NCBI GenBank assembly: GCA_018064935.1
Contig: JAGHUF010000099.1
Span: forward strand, 1 to 47,914
Origin: Candidatus Merdinaster equi
GTDB lineage: Bacteria > Bacillota > Clostridia > Lachnospirales > Lachnospiraceae
Reading direction: 5' to 3'
DNA: 47,914 bases
The first letter of the stretch is position 1. Each line of letters opens with the position of its first letter. The position numbers were made by a program, and so were the translations under genes. This document shows, in pieces, positions 7,299-16,949 of this stretch. The notes under the pieces are model-generated. The model was not told the DNA's origin, ran no database searches, and saw only the letters and a program-made list of their open reading frames with translations.

Positions 7299-8219
7299 AT
7301 GGTAGGACAAATTGAACAGCATATTCTTGAAGAAGTAGCTGATCTTCACAAGGTGCCGGAAGGTGCTTATAACATAAGAGCTAATTCCAAGCTTGCGGGA
7401 AGAAATACTACAGCGAATATAGACATTATCTCTAAGGAAGATGGTTCCGGAATTGATATTAAAATAAAAGATGGAACTGTAAATGAGAGTGTTCATATCC
7501 CAGTAGTGTTATCTGAGAGTGGTATAAAGGAAACTGTATATAATGATTTCTTCGTAGGCGAAGGCTGTGATATTGTTATTGTGGCTGGCTGTGGCATTCA
7601 CAACTGCGGAAATCAGGATTCACAGCATGATGGAGTTCATAGGTTTTTTATTGGTAAAAATTCAAAAGTAAAATACGTTGAGAAACATTATGGTGAAGGA
7701 GATGGGCAGGGAAAGCGAATACTTAATCCTGTTACAGAGGTAACACTTGATGAGGGTGCCATCATGGAGATGGAGATGGTACAGATAAAGGGTGTTGATT
7801 CTACCGTTCGAACCACAAAATGTGATTTGTCAAAAGATGCCTCGCTTGTCGTGAGAGAACGATTGATGACACATGGAGACCAGAAGGCCACCAGTGAATA
7901 TGAGGTTAAGTTAAACGGGGACGGAAGCAAGGTTGATCTGGTATCAAGATCAGTTGCCAGAGACTCTTCGGTACAGGTTTTTGATTCAAGAATTGAAGGG
8001 AATGCTCGGTGTAGTGGACATTCAGAATGTGATGCAATTATCATGGATAATGCAAAGGTTCTTGCAAGGCCAGGACTCGATGCGCAGAATATAGATGCAT
8101 CGTTGATTCATGAAGCTGCAATTGGCAAAATAGCAGGGGATCAGATTGATAAGCTGATGACTTTGGGATTATCTAGAGAAGAGGCTGAGGAACAAATCAT
8201 AAAAGGTTTCCTTAAATAA
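7299..8219 (+). CDS. sufB: SufB/SufD-family Fe-S scaffold, short form
   Basis: Beta-helix scaffold of 306 residues that should pair with the upstream ATPase. Full-length SufB is near 480 residues, so this is a short version lacking the usual N-terminal region. The C-terminal core is well kept: CSGHSECDAI (Cys238, Cys244), then IHEAAIGKIAGDQ (His271, Glu272) and LGLSREEAEEQIIKGFL. By alignment in mind, Cys244 and Glu272 sit where the essential Cys and Glu of E. coli SufB occur. A separate cysteine-rich stretch, CGIHNCGNQDSQHDGVH, lies near residues 95-111. AAGGAA precedes the ATG with 8 bases between. With only one scaffold gene, a homodimer is likely (inference). Confidence 0.85.
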   Translation: MVGQIEQHILEEVADLHKVPEGAYNIRANSKLAGRNTTANIDIISKEDGSGIDIKIKDGTVNESVHIPVVLSESGIKETVYNDFFVGEGCDIVIVAGCGIHNCGNQDSQHDGVHRFFIGKNSKVKYVEKHYGEGDGQGKRILNPVTEVTLDEGAIMEMEMVQIKGVDSTVRTTKCDLSKDASLVVRERLMTHGDQKATSEYEVKLNGDGSKVDLVSRSVARDSSVQVFDSRIEGNARCSGHSECDAIIMDNAKVLARPGLDAQNIDASLIHEAAIGKIAGDQIDKLMTLGLSREEAEEQIIKGFLK

Positions 8220-8259
8220 TAAATTAGGATAAACAAAATACCCGGAATAGAGGATTGGT

Positions 8260-8853
8260 ATGAAACTACTTGAAGACAGAATTAGAAAAGACGGAATTGT
8301 AAAAGAAGGAAATGTGCTTAAGGTTGATAACTTCCTTAATCATCAGATGGATGTTAAGTTATTTCAGGAAATGGGAAGGGAATGGAAGAGACTGTTTGCG
8401 CACAAGAAGATTAATAAGATTCTGACAATCGAAGCATCAGGAATTGGAATTGCCTGTGTCGCTGCACTTGAGTTCGATGTTCCGGTAGTTTTTGCCAAGA
8501 AATCTCAAAGCATAAATATCGATGGTGATGTTTACAGTACGCAGATATCTTCATTCACTCACAAGAGAGAATACCAGGTTATAGTATCTAAAAAGTATCT
8601 GACACCTGATGACCATGTGCTGATTATAGATGATTTCCTTGCAAATGGATGTGCACTAAAGGGATTGATTGAAATTGTTGAAGCATCTGGAGCTACTGTA
8701 GAGGGAATAGGAATCGCTGTTGAGAAAGGCTTTCAGGAAGGTGGAAAGCTCATAAGAGATACAGGCGTGGAACTTCATTCTCTGGCAATAGTAGAGTCAA
8801 TGGATGCAGAGCGCGGTGAGATTGTATTTGGTCAGGACGCCCCGTTGACCTGA
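8260..8853 (+). CDS. xpt: Xanthine phosphoribosyltransferase
   Basis: Purine salvage enzyme converting xanthine and PRPP to XMP. The 197-residue length is typical. The N-terminal [14 protein letters not shown], the base-binding region [18 protein letters not shown] and the PRPP loop [13 protein letters not shown] are characteristic of Xpt as opposed to hypoxanthine-guanine enzymes. Only 40 bases separate it from the Fe-S scaffold gene, leaving no room for the guanine riboswitch that often precedes xpt, so it is probably read from upstream. It is followed by its own stop and a fresh promoter for the nucleoside importer, which could feed it. Confidence 0.95.
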   Translation: MKLLEDRIRKDGIVKEGNVLKVDNFLNHQMDVKLFQEMGREWKRLFAHKKINKILTIEASGIGIACVAALEFDVPVVFAKKSQSINIDGDVYSTQISSFTHKREYQVIVSKKYLTPDDHVLIIDDFLANGCALKGLIEIVEASGATVEGIGIAVEKGFQEGGKLIRDTGVELHSLAIVESMDAERGEIVFGQDAPLT

Positions 8854-8898
8854 ATGTAGAAAAATAAAAATTAATAGAACAAATCTCCTCCTATTCGG

Positions 8899-8926
8899 TT
8901 GACAATTGATAGGTAGGTGCTATATT
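8899..8926 (+). promoter_or_regulatory. Promoter for the nucleoside ABC importer operon
   Basis: TTGACA (8899-8904) and TATATT (8921-8926) with 16 bases between. The leader of about 90 bases holds GCATAA pairing with TTATGC, a 6-bp stem, but no purine-riboswitch core. AGAGGAGA just before the ATG at 9024 is a strong ribosome-binding site. Confidence 0.65.
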
Positions 8927-9023
8927 AGAAAAGTCGAAGCAAACAGGCAGGCTATTTGCATAACAGGAAAGAGATTATGCGGATGGTGTGCAATATGCTA
9001 GTTAGAAAAAGAGGAGAAATGTT

Positions 9024-10238
9024 ATGAAAAAAATGAAGAAAATTGCTGCTGTAGCATTAAGTGCTGCAATGGCACTTGGACTCTGTGCATGTGGTGACAA
9101 CGCATCAAATACCACACAGACAGCTTCCAATGATGGCGTAACTGTAAAAGCTGGTTTCATCTGCCTTCATGATGAGAACTCAACTTATGACCTCAACTTC
9201 ATTAATGGTGCTAAGTCAGCATGTGAAGCAATGGGTATTGAGTATATCATTAAGACAAACATCCCTGAGGGTGCTGAGTGTCAGACTGCTGCAGAGGAGC
9301 TTGTAGACGCTGGTTGTAACTTCGTATTTGCTGATTCTTTTGGACATGAGGATTACATCATTGAGGCTGCTAAGGAATTCCCTGAAGTTCAGTTCGCTCA
9401 TGCAACAGGAACTAAGGCTCATACAGAAGGTCTGAGCAACTTCCACAATGCGTTCGCTTCAATCTATGAAGGACGTTATCTTGCTGGAATTACTGCAGGA
9501 CTTAAGCTCAATGAGATGATCGAGAACGGTCAGATTACAGCTGATCAGGCTAAGATGGGTTATGTTGGTGCATATCCTTATGCTGAGGTTGTTTCAGGAT
9601 ATACTTCTTTCTATCTTGGTGCTAAGAGCGTTTGCCCTACAGTAACTATGGATGTTACATATACAAGCTCATGGTATGATGAGACTGCCGAGAAGGAAGG
9701 CGCTAATAAGCTTATTAACAATGGTTGTGTTCTGATTTCTCAGCATGCTGATTCTATGGGTGCTCCTACCGCATGTGAGAACGCAGGCGTTCCTAACGTA
9801 TCTTACAATGGTTCAACTCTTTCAGCTTGCCCTAATACATTCCTTGTATCTTCAAGAATTGATTGGGCTCCATACTTCACCTATGCTATGACTGCAATTA
9901 AGAATGGTGAGACCTTTGCTACCGATTATGTTGGTACAATTGCTACAGGATCTGTATGTCTTACTGACTTAAGCGGTAATGTTGCAGAGGGAACAGCTGA
10001 TGCAATCGAGACAGCTAAGGCTGCACTTGCAAATGGTACACTTCATGTATTCGATACAGCTACATTCACTGTAGGTGGTTCTGCAGTTACTGAGTACATG
10101 GCTGATGTTGATTCTGATCCAGCTTATGAAGGTGATCACAATGTTATCGTTGATGGTCATTTTGCTGAGTCTGCAGATGGTTTCCGTTCTGCTCCTTACT
10201 TTGATTTAAGAATTGACGGTATCACAGAGCTTCAGTAA
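9024..10238 (+). CDS. BMP-family substrate-binding lipoprotein (nucleoside importer)
   Basis: Extracellular binding protein of an ABC importer, 404 residues. A lipoprotein signal with lipobox LCAC gives lipidated Cys23. The BMP/Med fold is shown by VKAGFICLHDENSTYDLNFING near the N-terminus, the NFVFADSFGHED strand-turn, FASIYEGRYLAGITAG and the C-terminal DGHFAES region. Characterised relatives bind purine nucleosides such as guanosine or adenosine; the neighbouring xpt supports a purine ligand, but the ligand is inferred. The ATPase and two permeases follow. Codon use is strikingly regular, with few rare codons, which suggests high expression; an intercistronic hairpin after the stop fits extra binding protein relative to the membrane parts. 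Confidence 0.92.
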   Translation: MKKMKKIAAVALSAAMALGLCACGDNASNTTQTASNDGVTVKAGFICLHDENSTYDLNFINGAKSACEAMGIEYIIKTNIPEGAECQTAAEELVDAGCNFVFADSFGHEDYIIEAAKEFPEVQFAHATGTKAHTEGLSNFHNAFASIYEGRYLAGITAGLKLNEMIENGQITADQAKMGYVGAYPYAEVVSGYTSFYLGAKSVCPTVTMDVTYTSSWYDETAEKEGANKLINNGCVLISQHADSMGAPTACENAGVPNVSYNGSTLSACPNTFLVSSRIDWAPYFTYAMTAIKNGETFATDYVGTIATGSVCLTDLSGNVAEGTADAIETAKAALANGTLHVFDTATFTVGGSAVTEYMADVDSDPAYEGDHNVIVDGHFAESADGFRSAPYFDLRIDGITELQ

Positions 10239-10259
10239 TTATTGTTATTGATGTATGCA

Positions 10260-10290
10260 GGGTGGCAGGCTAAAACCTACCACCCTTTTT
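10260..10290 (+). terminator. Intercistronic terminator/attenuator after the BMP lipoprotein gene
   Basis: GGGTGGCAGG pairs with CCTACCACCC (one C-A mismatch) across a short loop and is followed by TTTTT. It sits between the binding-protein gene and the ATPase gene, so it probably lowers read-through and keeps the binding protein in excess. Confidence 0.75.
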
Positions 10291-10413
10291 CTTTCAGTTA
10301 CGAGAATATAATATATAGCTGTGGTATGAAACAACATACTCAGTTGTATGAAAAAAATAGAACGTAATAATATAAGTTATTATGAACAAAGAAAGAACAT
10401 AGGTATTAACGAG

Positions 10414-11946
10414 ATGAGTAATCAGCAAATTGCCGTTCAAATGGAGAATATCACCAAGACATTCGGTAGCGTTATTGCAAACAAAAATGTCGACCTTGAG
10501 ATTAGAAATGGTGAGATATTATCACTCCTTGGAGAAAATGGAAGCGGAAAAACAACACTTATGAATATGCTATCCGGCATCTACGCGCCTGATGAGGGTA
10601 GGATATTTGTAAATGGGGAAGAGGTTAGAATTAAATCTCCCAGAGATGCCTATGAACTTGGTATTGGAATGGTACATCAGCATTACAAACTGATTGATGT
10701 ACTCACAGCTACAGAAAATATTATTCTGGGACTTGATGGTAAGCTGAATATAAAAGAAGCAACAGCCCAGATAAAGGAAATATGCGATAGGTATGGTTTT
10801 GATGTGGACCCCAATCAGAAAGTATATGATATGTCGGTTTCACAGAAGCAGACTATAGAGATTGTTAAGATGCTCTATAGAAAGGCTCAGATTCTAATAT
10901 TAGATGAGCCTACGGCGGTTCTTACCCCTCAGGAAACCGACAAATTGTTTGATGTTCTTAGAAATATGAGAAATGATGGCAAGGCAATTGTCATTATTAC
11001 GCATAAGATGCACGAGGTTGAATCACTGTCCGACAGAGTGGCTGTACTTAGAAGTGGTGAGCTTATAGGATATCTTGTGACAAAGGAAACAAATGCCACA
11101 GAGATGACCAATATGATGGTTGGAAAGTCAGTTTCCTTAAATATTACAAGGCGTGAACCGGTTGACCCCAAAGACAGAGTTATTGTGTCAGGAATAAATG
11201 TAGTAAGTGAGGATGGAATACAGAAGCTTAAGGATGTTTCCTTTACAGTAAGGAGCGGCGAGATATTGGGAATTGCTGGAATATCAGGTTGCGGACAGAA
11301 GGAACTTCTAGAAGCTATTGCCGGGCTTCAGCCTACACAGTCAGGATCAATAAAGTTTGTGAATGATGATGGCAGTGAGGAAGAATTATTAGGAATGAGT
11401 CCTACACAGATTACAGAAAAAGGTGTTAAGCTGTCGTTTGTTCCTGAAGACAGACTTGGAATGGGACTTGTAGGTAATATGGATATTACTGATAATATAA
11501 TGCTCCGTTCCTTTAGAAGAGGAAAAGCACCTATAGCTGACAGAAAGTTCTCGAGAAATCTGGCGGGAGAAATTGTTGATGATCTTCAGGTTGTTACACC
11601 GAATCTTCAGACTCCAATCAGAAGACTATCTGGAGGAAATGTTCAGAAGGTGCTTGTAGGACGAGAGATTTCAACTTCGCCCAAAGTTCTGATGACAGCT
11701 TATGCTGTACGAGGACTGGATATTAACTCGTCGTATGCAATATATGACCAGATTAATCTTCAAAAAGAGAAGGGCTGTGCGGTCGTATATGTTGGAGAGG
11801 ATTTGGATGTATTGCTTGAACTTGCCGACAGAATTCTGGTGCTGTGCGCAGGTCAGGTTAGTGGAATAGTAGACGGAAGAACAATTGATAAAAATACACT
11901 TGGCATGCTGATGACCAAGGTGGGAGGGGAGAAGAGCAATGAATAA
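10414..11946 (+). CDS. Nucleoside ABC importer, double ATPase subunit
   Basis: Cytoplasmic ATPase with two fused nucleotide-binding domains, 510 residues from ATG 10414. Domain 1 has Walker A LGENGSGKTT, signature MSVSQKQTIEI (Ser where Gly is usual) and Walker B LILDEPTAVLTPQE. Domain 2 has a degenerate Walker A (GISGCGQKEL, no Lys-Ser/Thr), signature LSGGNVQKV and LMTAYAVRGLD in place of a normal Walker B, the usual pattern for BMP/sugar-type ATPases where one site is inactive. An in-frame ATG at 10348 would add 22 residues; neither start has a good ribosome-binding site, and homologous proteins begin near MENITKTFG. Its end overlaps the permease gene by 8 bases. Confidence 0.92.
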   Translation: MSNQQIAVQMENITKTFGSVIANKNVDLEIRNGEILSLLGENGSGKTTLMNMLSGIYAPDEGRIFVNGEEVRIKSPRDAYELGIGMVHQHYKLIDVLTATENIILGLDGKLNIKEATAQIKEICDRYGFDVDPNQKVYDMSVSQKQTIEIVKMLYRKAQILILDEPTAVLTPQETDKLFDVLRNMRNDGKAIVIITHKMHEVESLSDRVAVLRSGELIGYLVTKETNATEMTNMMVGKSVSLNITRREPVDPKDRVIVSGINVVSEDGIQKLKDVSFTVRSGEILGIAGISGCGQKELLEAIAGLQPTQSGSIKFVNDDGSEEELLGMSPTQITEKGVKLSFVPEDRLGMGLVGNMDITDNIMLRSFRRGKAPIADRKFSRNLAGEIVDDLQVVTPNLQTPIRRLSGGNVQKVLVGREISTSPKVLMTAYAVRGLDINSSYAIYDQINLQKEKGCAVVYVGEDLDVLLELADRILVLCAGQVSGIVDGRTIDKNTLGMLMTKVGGEKSNE

Positions 11947-13096
11947 GTTTCGTATTCATATAGCGAAAAGAGATACGATGCCAGTAGCTGCAGCTTGGGC
12001 TATTCGTATCGGTGCTATCGTACTAGCTCTCCTTCTTGGAAGCTTGCTGACACTTGTGCTTACAGGTAAGAATCCTTTGTCAGTTTTGCTCACCATAGTT
12101 CAGGGTGCCTTTGGAACAGAGAGAAAGATATGGACAACACTCCGTGACACATCAGTACTTCTGATGTTTGGTCTTGCTGTTGCACCTGCATTCAAGATGA
12201 GATTCTGGAACATTGGTGCAGAGGGTCAGGTGCTTATGTCAGGGCTTGGAACAGCTGTTGTCATGTTTTTCCTTGGTGGAAAGATTAACGATGGTCTGTT
12301 AATTATCCTTATGCTGGTGGCAGCAATTGTATGTGGAATGCTATGGGCGTTTATTCCAGCAGTAATCAAAGCAAAATGGAATACAAATGAGACGCTTTCA
12401 ACCCTTATGCTCAATTATATTGCAGCACAAATTGTGTCCATGTTTATTGCCTGGGCGGTTCCTTCTGGCTCGATGAAGATGGGTATAATTAATCAGGATA
12501 CCAATGCAGGATGGCTTCCAGCACTATTCGGAAATAAGCATATACTAATTATTATCATGGCGCTTCTGATAACCGCTTTTGTATTTGTATATATAAAGTA
12601 TGGTAAGGGCGGCTATGAGCTTACGGTAGTCGGCGAAAGTGTGAAAACAGCCAGATATGTTGGAATCAAGGTCGAGTGGGTAATAATCAGAACCATGCTT
12701 ATATCTGGTGCAATATGCGGTATTATTGGTTTTCTTCAGGTTGCCGGAGTTGAGCATACTATTTCGCCAAATACAGCAGGTGGACTTGGATTTACGGCAG
12801 TTCTGGTTGCATGGATGGCTAAGCTCAATCCTATTGTTATGATTTTTACCAGTATGCTGATAGTTGTCATGAGTAATGGTGCAGGTGATGTTGCATCATC
12901 TCTTGGATTAAATGCATCATTCTCTGATATTTTGACAGGTATTATCTTGTTCTTCCTGATAGGATGCGAATTCTTTATCAACTATAAGATTTGCTTTAGT
13001 GCCAAAAATGATAAGATTAGCTCGGATGTTACAGATTCGAAGGAATCAGAGAGCAGCGGTGGTGTTGAGGAAAACGAGGGAGGAAAGCAGTCATGA
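11939..13096 (+). CDS. Nucleoside ABC importer, permease 1
   Basis: Integral membrane subunit of 385 residues with about eight to ten apolar segments, for example IRIGAIVLALLLGSLLTLVL near the N-terminus. The conserved FNIGAEGQ-type motif appears as FWNIGAEGQVLMSG, and the cytoplasmic coupling region as YELTVVGESVKTARYVGIKV, both typical of the BPD_transp_2 family used by BMP importers (NupP-like). The final 40 residues are hydrophilic and rich in Ser and Glu. The start overlaps the ATPase stop and the end overlaps permease 2 by four bases, so the three genes are translationally coupled. Confidence 0.93.
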   Translation: MNKFRIHIAKRDTMPVAAAWAIRIGAIVLALLLGSLLTLVLTGKNPLSVLLTIVQGAFGTERKIWTTLRDTSVLLMFGLAVAPAFKMRFWNIGAEGQVLMSGLGTAVVMFFLGGKINDGLLIILMLVAAIVCGMLWAFIPAVIKAKWNTNETLSTLMLNYIAAQIVSMFIAWAVPSGSMKMGIINQDTNAGWLPALFGNKHILIIIMALLITAFVFVYIKYGKGGYELTVVGESVKTARYVGIKVEWVIIRTMLISGAICGIIGFLQVAGVEHTISPNTAGGLGFTAVLVAWMAKLNPIVMIFTSMLIVVMSNGAGDVASSLGLNASFSDILTGIILFFLIGCEFFINYKICFSAKNDKISSDVTDSKESESSGGVEENEGGKQS

Positions 13097-14073
13097 TAGG
13101 TGCATTTATTCATAGTACAGTTCTTCAGGGTATTCCTCTTATGTATGGATGTACTGGTGAGATTATTACCCAGAAAAGCGGTAATCTTAACCTTGGACTT
13201 CCAGGAGTAATGTATGTTGGTGGTATCAGTGGTGTTATAGGAGCATTTCTGTATGAGCAATCATTAAAGGGAAGTGATCCAAATGGTTTTCTGATCATTG
13301 TAATACCACTTTTGTGTAGCTTGCTTGGGTCATTGGTTATGGGACTGATATACAGCTTCCTTGTTGTAACCTTAAGAGCAAACCAGAACGTAACAGGTCT
13401 TGCAATGACAACATTTGGAGTTGGAATAGGTAATTTCTTTGGAGGTTCTATTTCAAAGCTTGCCGGAGCAGAGTCAACTTCAATTAATTTGACACTTACA
13501 AGTAACTATTTCAGAGCGCACTTGCCATTTGCTGATGGAATGGGAGATTTCGGAGAGGTAATTTTCTCTTACGGTTTCTTGACCTATCTGGCTATAATTA
13601 TTGCTATAGGAGCATATGTCGTATTCAATAAGACTAGAGTTGGACTTCACCTTCGTGCAGTGGGAGAAAGTCCGGCAACAGCAGATGCTGCTGGTATAAG
13701 CGTTACAAAATATAAATATCTGGCGACATGTATAGGTTGTGTAATTGCAGGATTTGGTGGCCTTCATTATGTCATGGAATATGCGAACGGTATGTGGAGC
13801 AATGACGCTTTTGGTGATAGAGGATGGCTTGCAATCGCACTTGTAATCTTTGCAGTGTGGAAGCCAAATATCGGAATTCTGGCTTCAATCTTCTTCGGTG
13901 GTTTGTATATTCTGAAGGATTGGTCAAACTCGAGTGGTGTGTTAAGCGAATTCCTCAAGATGGTACCTTATCTAGTAACATTTGTAGTGCTAATTATTAC
14001 GAGCATGCGTAAGAAGAGAGAGTACCAGCCACCTGAATCTCTTGGAGTTAATTACTTCCGAGAAGACAGGTAG
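13093..14073 (+). CDS. Nucleoside ABC importer, permease 2
   Basis: Second permease, 326 residues (NupQ-like). The N-terminal part has the family motif CTGEIITQKSGNLNLGLPGVMY, and the coupling loop reads VGLHLRAVGESPATADAAGI, parallel to permease 1. Its start, ATGA, overlaps the stop of permease 1. A heterodimer of the two permeases with the double ATPase forms the transmembrane complex. Fourteen bases downstream begins an Enzyme I gene, so the operon may continue. Confidence 0.93.
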   Translation: MIGAFIHSTVLQGIPLMYGCTGEIITQKSGNLNLGLPGVMYVGGISGVIGAFLYEQSLKGSDPNGFLIIVIPLLCSLLGSLVMGLIYSFLVVTLRANQNVTGLAMTTFGVGIGNFFGGSISKLAGAESTSINLTLTSNYFRAHLPFADGMGDFGEVIFSYGFLTYLAIIIAIGAYVVFNKTRVGLHLRAVGESPATADAAGISVTKYKYLATCIGCVIAGFGGLHYVMEYANGMWSNDAFGDRGWLAIALVIFAVWKPNIGILASIFFGGLYILKDWSNSSGVLSEFLKMVPYLVTFVVLIITSMRKKREYQPPESLGVNYFREDR

Positions 14074-14087
14074 TTTGGAGATAGTGG

Positions 14088-15701
14088 ATGTATAAGATTT
14101 CAGGCAAGGCCATATATGATGGCATTGAAATTGGAAAAGCATATTTTATGAGAAAGGCAAGGCGCTCCGTTTTCGGAGGTCCCTGCCTTTCTGTGCAGGA
14201 AGAGGAAGCCAGGTTTTTTAAAGCACTAAAGAAGGCTAATTTGGAGATTGAAGAATTAAAGGCCAAGACAATGAGAGAGCTTGGATGTGCATATTCGCAG
14301 ATCTTTGAAGCATATTCTGTGCTCTTAAATGATGTGGTCTTTTCAGACTGCGTAACATCACAGATAAGAATTGGTGGAATTCGTGCGGAAGAAGCTATAG
14401 AGACTGCTGCCTCGTTCTTCTATCAGAAGGTGTCTGCTGTCGAGGATTCACTTATTAAGTCCAGAGCGCAGGATATTCTGGATGTGGCAGAGAGAGTAAG
14501 CAAAGCATTGGAAGAAGATAATGAAGGGAGTTCTGCACCCGTTGAGAGATGCATTCTTGTTGTTGAGAACCTCACTCCTTCTGATGCCATGATGCTTGAT
14601 AAGACACATGTGATTGGAATTGTTCTAAAAGAAGGAACCTTTGATTCGCATGTTGCGATACTAATGCGAAATCTTGGAATTCCTACAATCATATGTCCAG
14701 ATGCAAATGATAAGCTACATGGAAAAAGAGTGATTATTGATTCTGTTTCTGGCTGTGTTGTTGTAGAACCTGATACGGCTACGATATCGTTATATCTTGA
14801 TAGGCAGCAGAATGAAATACGAAGAAAAGAGAAGCTTCAGAGTTTGAAGGGGAAGCCTAATCGAACCAGAAGCGGAAGAAGTATCGAAATCTATGCAAAT
14901 ATCGGTGATGTCAGAGATTTGACTGAGGTTATAAGGAATGACGCAGGTGGAGTTGGATTATTTCGAAGCGAGTTCCTGTATATGGGCAAGGATGATTTTC
15001 CTACAGAAGAAGAACAGTTTGAGGCATATAAGCTTGCCGCAACAGTTATGGATGGAAAGCCGGTTGTTATAAGAACCCTTGATATAGGAGCTGATAAGAG
15101 GGCGGATTATTTCAAATTGGATGATGAAGACAATCCGGCACTTGGAAAAAGAGCAATCCGTTTGTGTCTTGAAAGACAGGAAATGTTTCTTTCACAGCTG
15201 CGAGCTATACTCAGAGCATCTGCCTATGGTAATGTTTCAATTCTCTTTCCAATGATTACTTCTGTATCAGAGCTTGATAAGATAGAAGCTCTTATGACAG
15301 AGGCAAGGCATCAGCTTGCGAGGGATGGATATCGATTTGGTTCACCAACACAGGGAATAATGATTGAGACACCGGCATCGGCAATGATTAGTGATATTCT
15401 TGCAAAAAGAGTGGACTTTTTCAGTATAGGAACAAACGATTTGTCACAGTATATGCTGGCATTGGACAGACAGAACGCCAGTCTGGGTGCATATTTTGAT
15501 CCTTACCATGAGGCAGTACTAAGGATGATCAGGATGGTAACTGAAAATGCTCACAAAGAAGGAATAAGAGTATCTGTGTGCGGTGAGCTTGGCGCGGATA
15601 GACATCTTACGGAGTTCTTCATCAATACTGGTGTTGATGAGTTATCTGTATCGCCAGCTTTTATTCTTTCAATTAGAAAAAACATTATGGAAATGGAATG
15701 A
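14088..15701 (+). CDS. ptsI: PTS Enzyme I (phosphoenolpyruvate-protein phosphotransferase)
   Basis: First enzyme of the sugar phosphotransferase system: takes phosphate from PEP onto a histidine and passes it to HPr. The 537 residues are slightly short (about 570 is usual). N-terminal HPr-binding and swivelling domains hold the phospho-acceptor His188 in EGTFDSHVAIL; the usual GG-x-TSH reads EGTFDSH, a mild divergence. The C-terminal PEP-binding barrel has GGVGLFRSEFLYM, VIRTLDIGADKR, FFSIGTNDLSQYMLA and the acid/base Cys498 in VCGELGAD, so catalysis looks intact. TTGGAG precedes the ATG. It sits directly behind the nucleoside permease, and no HPr gene is nearby, an unusual location. Confidence 0.9.
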   Translation: MYKISGKAIYDGIEIGKAYFMRKARRSVFGGPCLSVQEEEARFFKALKKANLEIEELKAKTMRELGCAYSQIFEAYSVLLNDVVFSDCVTSQIRIGGIRAEEAIETAASFFYQKVSAVEDSLIKSRAQDILDVAERVSKALEEDNEGSSAPVERCILVVENLTPSDAMMLDKTHVIGIVLKEGTFDSHVAILMRNLGIPTIICPDANDKLHGKRVIIDSVSGCVVVEPDTATISLYLDRQQNEIRRKEKLQSLKGKPNRTRSGRSIEIYANIGDVRDLTEVIRNDAGGVGLFRSEFLYMGKDDFPTEEEQFEAYKLAATVMDGKPVVIRTLDIGADKRADYFKLDDEDNPALGKRAIRLCLERQEMFLSQLRAILRASAYGNVSILFPMITSVSELDKIEALMTEARHQLARDGYRFGSPTQGIMIETPASAMISDILAKRVDFFSIGTNDLSQYMLALDRQNASLGAYFDPYHEAVLRMIRMVTENAHKEGIRVSVCGELGADRHLTEFFINTGVDELSVSPAFILSIRKNIMEME

Positions 15702-15797
15702 GAAAACGCTTTGTGTTATTATGATAGGTGTGGTTTGAATTATTCATCTTACCATTTCACGGTCGAAGTGTTTAATTATTAATGTGGTAGTTAATAT

Positions 15798-16898
15798 ATG
15801 AAACGTGTTGTTAACGATAAGGTAAAAAAGAAATATACTATCAACTCTCTACTGAGAAAACTATCAGTAGTCGTGATTGCAACGAGCTGTCTTGCACTTC
15901 TCGCTGGATGTGGGAAAAATGGAAGAAGTGAGCATGTTAGTGCCGGAATGAGTGAAATTGAGAACGGTGAGTACGATGCTGCACTGTCATGTTTTGACGA
16001 AGCTGAAGCGGCTGGAGAGAATAAAGAACTTATACTCAGAGGAAGAGGAATTGCATATATTGGCAAGACTGATTATGCATCAGCAATCGATTCACTTACC
16101 AGTGCCTTGTCTGAATGTGATGGTAATCTGACTGACCTCGAGTATGACATCAATTATTATCTTGCTACAGCCTATTATAAGAGTGGCGCTTATGAGGATG
16201 CCTACACTGCTTATTCGGCAATTCTTGCGCTTAAGAGCAGTGAAGCAGATTCATATTATTTAAGAGGTTGCTGTTCTCTTGCGATGAATAATTATGAACT
16301 TGCTGTCTCTGATTTTGATAAGGCAGTAAATTCAGATTCCAAGAATTGTTCTTTGTATATCAATATCTTCCGCGCATTATCCGACAATGGCCACGCAGAT
16401 ATTGGAATGGAATATCTTGAAAAAGCAATGAATAATGGATCAAAGACTATGTCGGACTATGACAGAGGAAGAATCTGTTATTATATGGGAGATTATGAGA
16501 ATGCGTGCTCATATCTCGACAATGCAAATAAGAATAATTCGAGCGAAGAAGTAGTGCTTGCATTGGGTCAGTCCTACGAAGCAACGGGTGACATTAACTT
16601 TGCAGCATCAATATATACCAACTATCTGTCTTCAAACGGTGACAGTGCATCTATTTATAACCAGTTAGGTCTGTGTAGGCTTGCGACTGGAGATTATGAT
16701 GCGGCTCTATCTTCAATTGAGAGCGGAATTGCAATGAATGATGCGGATGTTATGCAGACGTTGAAATATAATGAAATTATCTGTTATGAGTACCTTGGAG
16801 ATTTCACAAAAGCCAAGGTATTGATGGAGAGTTATCTCGTTGTGTATCCGGATGATGAGACCGCACTTCGGGAGTATGATTTTTTGGCTACCAGATAA
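15798..16898 (+). CDS. TPR-repeat lipoprotein
   Basis: A 366-residue lipoprotein. A basic start and hydrophobic stretch end in the lipobox LAGC, giving lipidated Cys38. The rest is a run of tetratricopeptide repeats with the A-L-SCFDEAE, YKSGAYEDAYTAYSAIL, ELAVSDFDKAV, GDYENACSYLDNA and GDYDAALSSIESGI helices spaced about 34 residues apart, roughly eight repeats. TPR arrays bind partner proteins, so an extracellular or envelope scaffold role is likely; the partner is unknown. No strong promoter was seen in the 96 bases upstream. The next gene, an M4 protease lipoprotein, starts 51 bases later and may be co-expressed. Confidence 0.88.
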   Translation: MKRVVNDKVKKKYTINSLLRKLSVVVIATSCLALLAGCGKNGRSEHVSAGMSEIENGEYDAALSCFDEAEAAGENKELILRGRGIAYIGKTDYASAIDSLTSALSECDGNLTDLEYDINYYLATAYYKSGAYEDAYTAYSAILALKSSEADSYYLRGCCSLAMNNYELAVSDFDKAVNSDSKNCSLYINIFRALSDNGHADIGMEYLEKAMNNGSKTMSDYDRGRICYYMGDYENACSYLDNANKNNSSEEVVLALGQSYEATGDINFAASIYTNYLSSNGDSASIYNQLGLCRLATGDYDAALSSIESGIAMNDADVMQTLKYNEIICYEYLGDFTKAKVLMESYLVVYPDDETALREYDFLATR

Positions 16899-16949
16899 TA
16901 AGAATCGTTGTTACCAGTTGGTCGGTTTTTTGAAATGTGTGAGGACTTT

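Noticed and set aside
8927-9023. Possible purine riboswitch before the nucleoside importer
   Set aside because: No TATA-type P1/J core or the two conserved loop sequences of purine aptamers.
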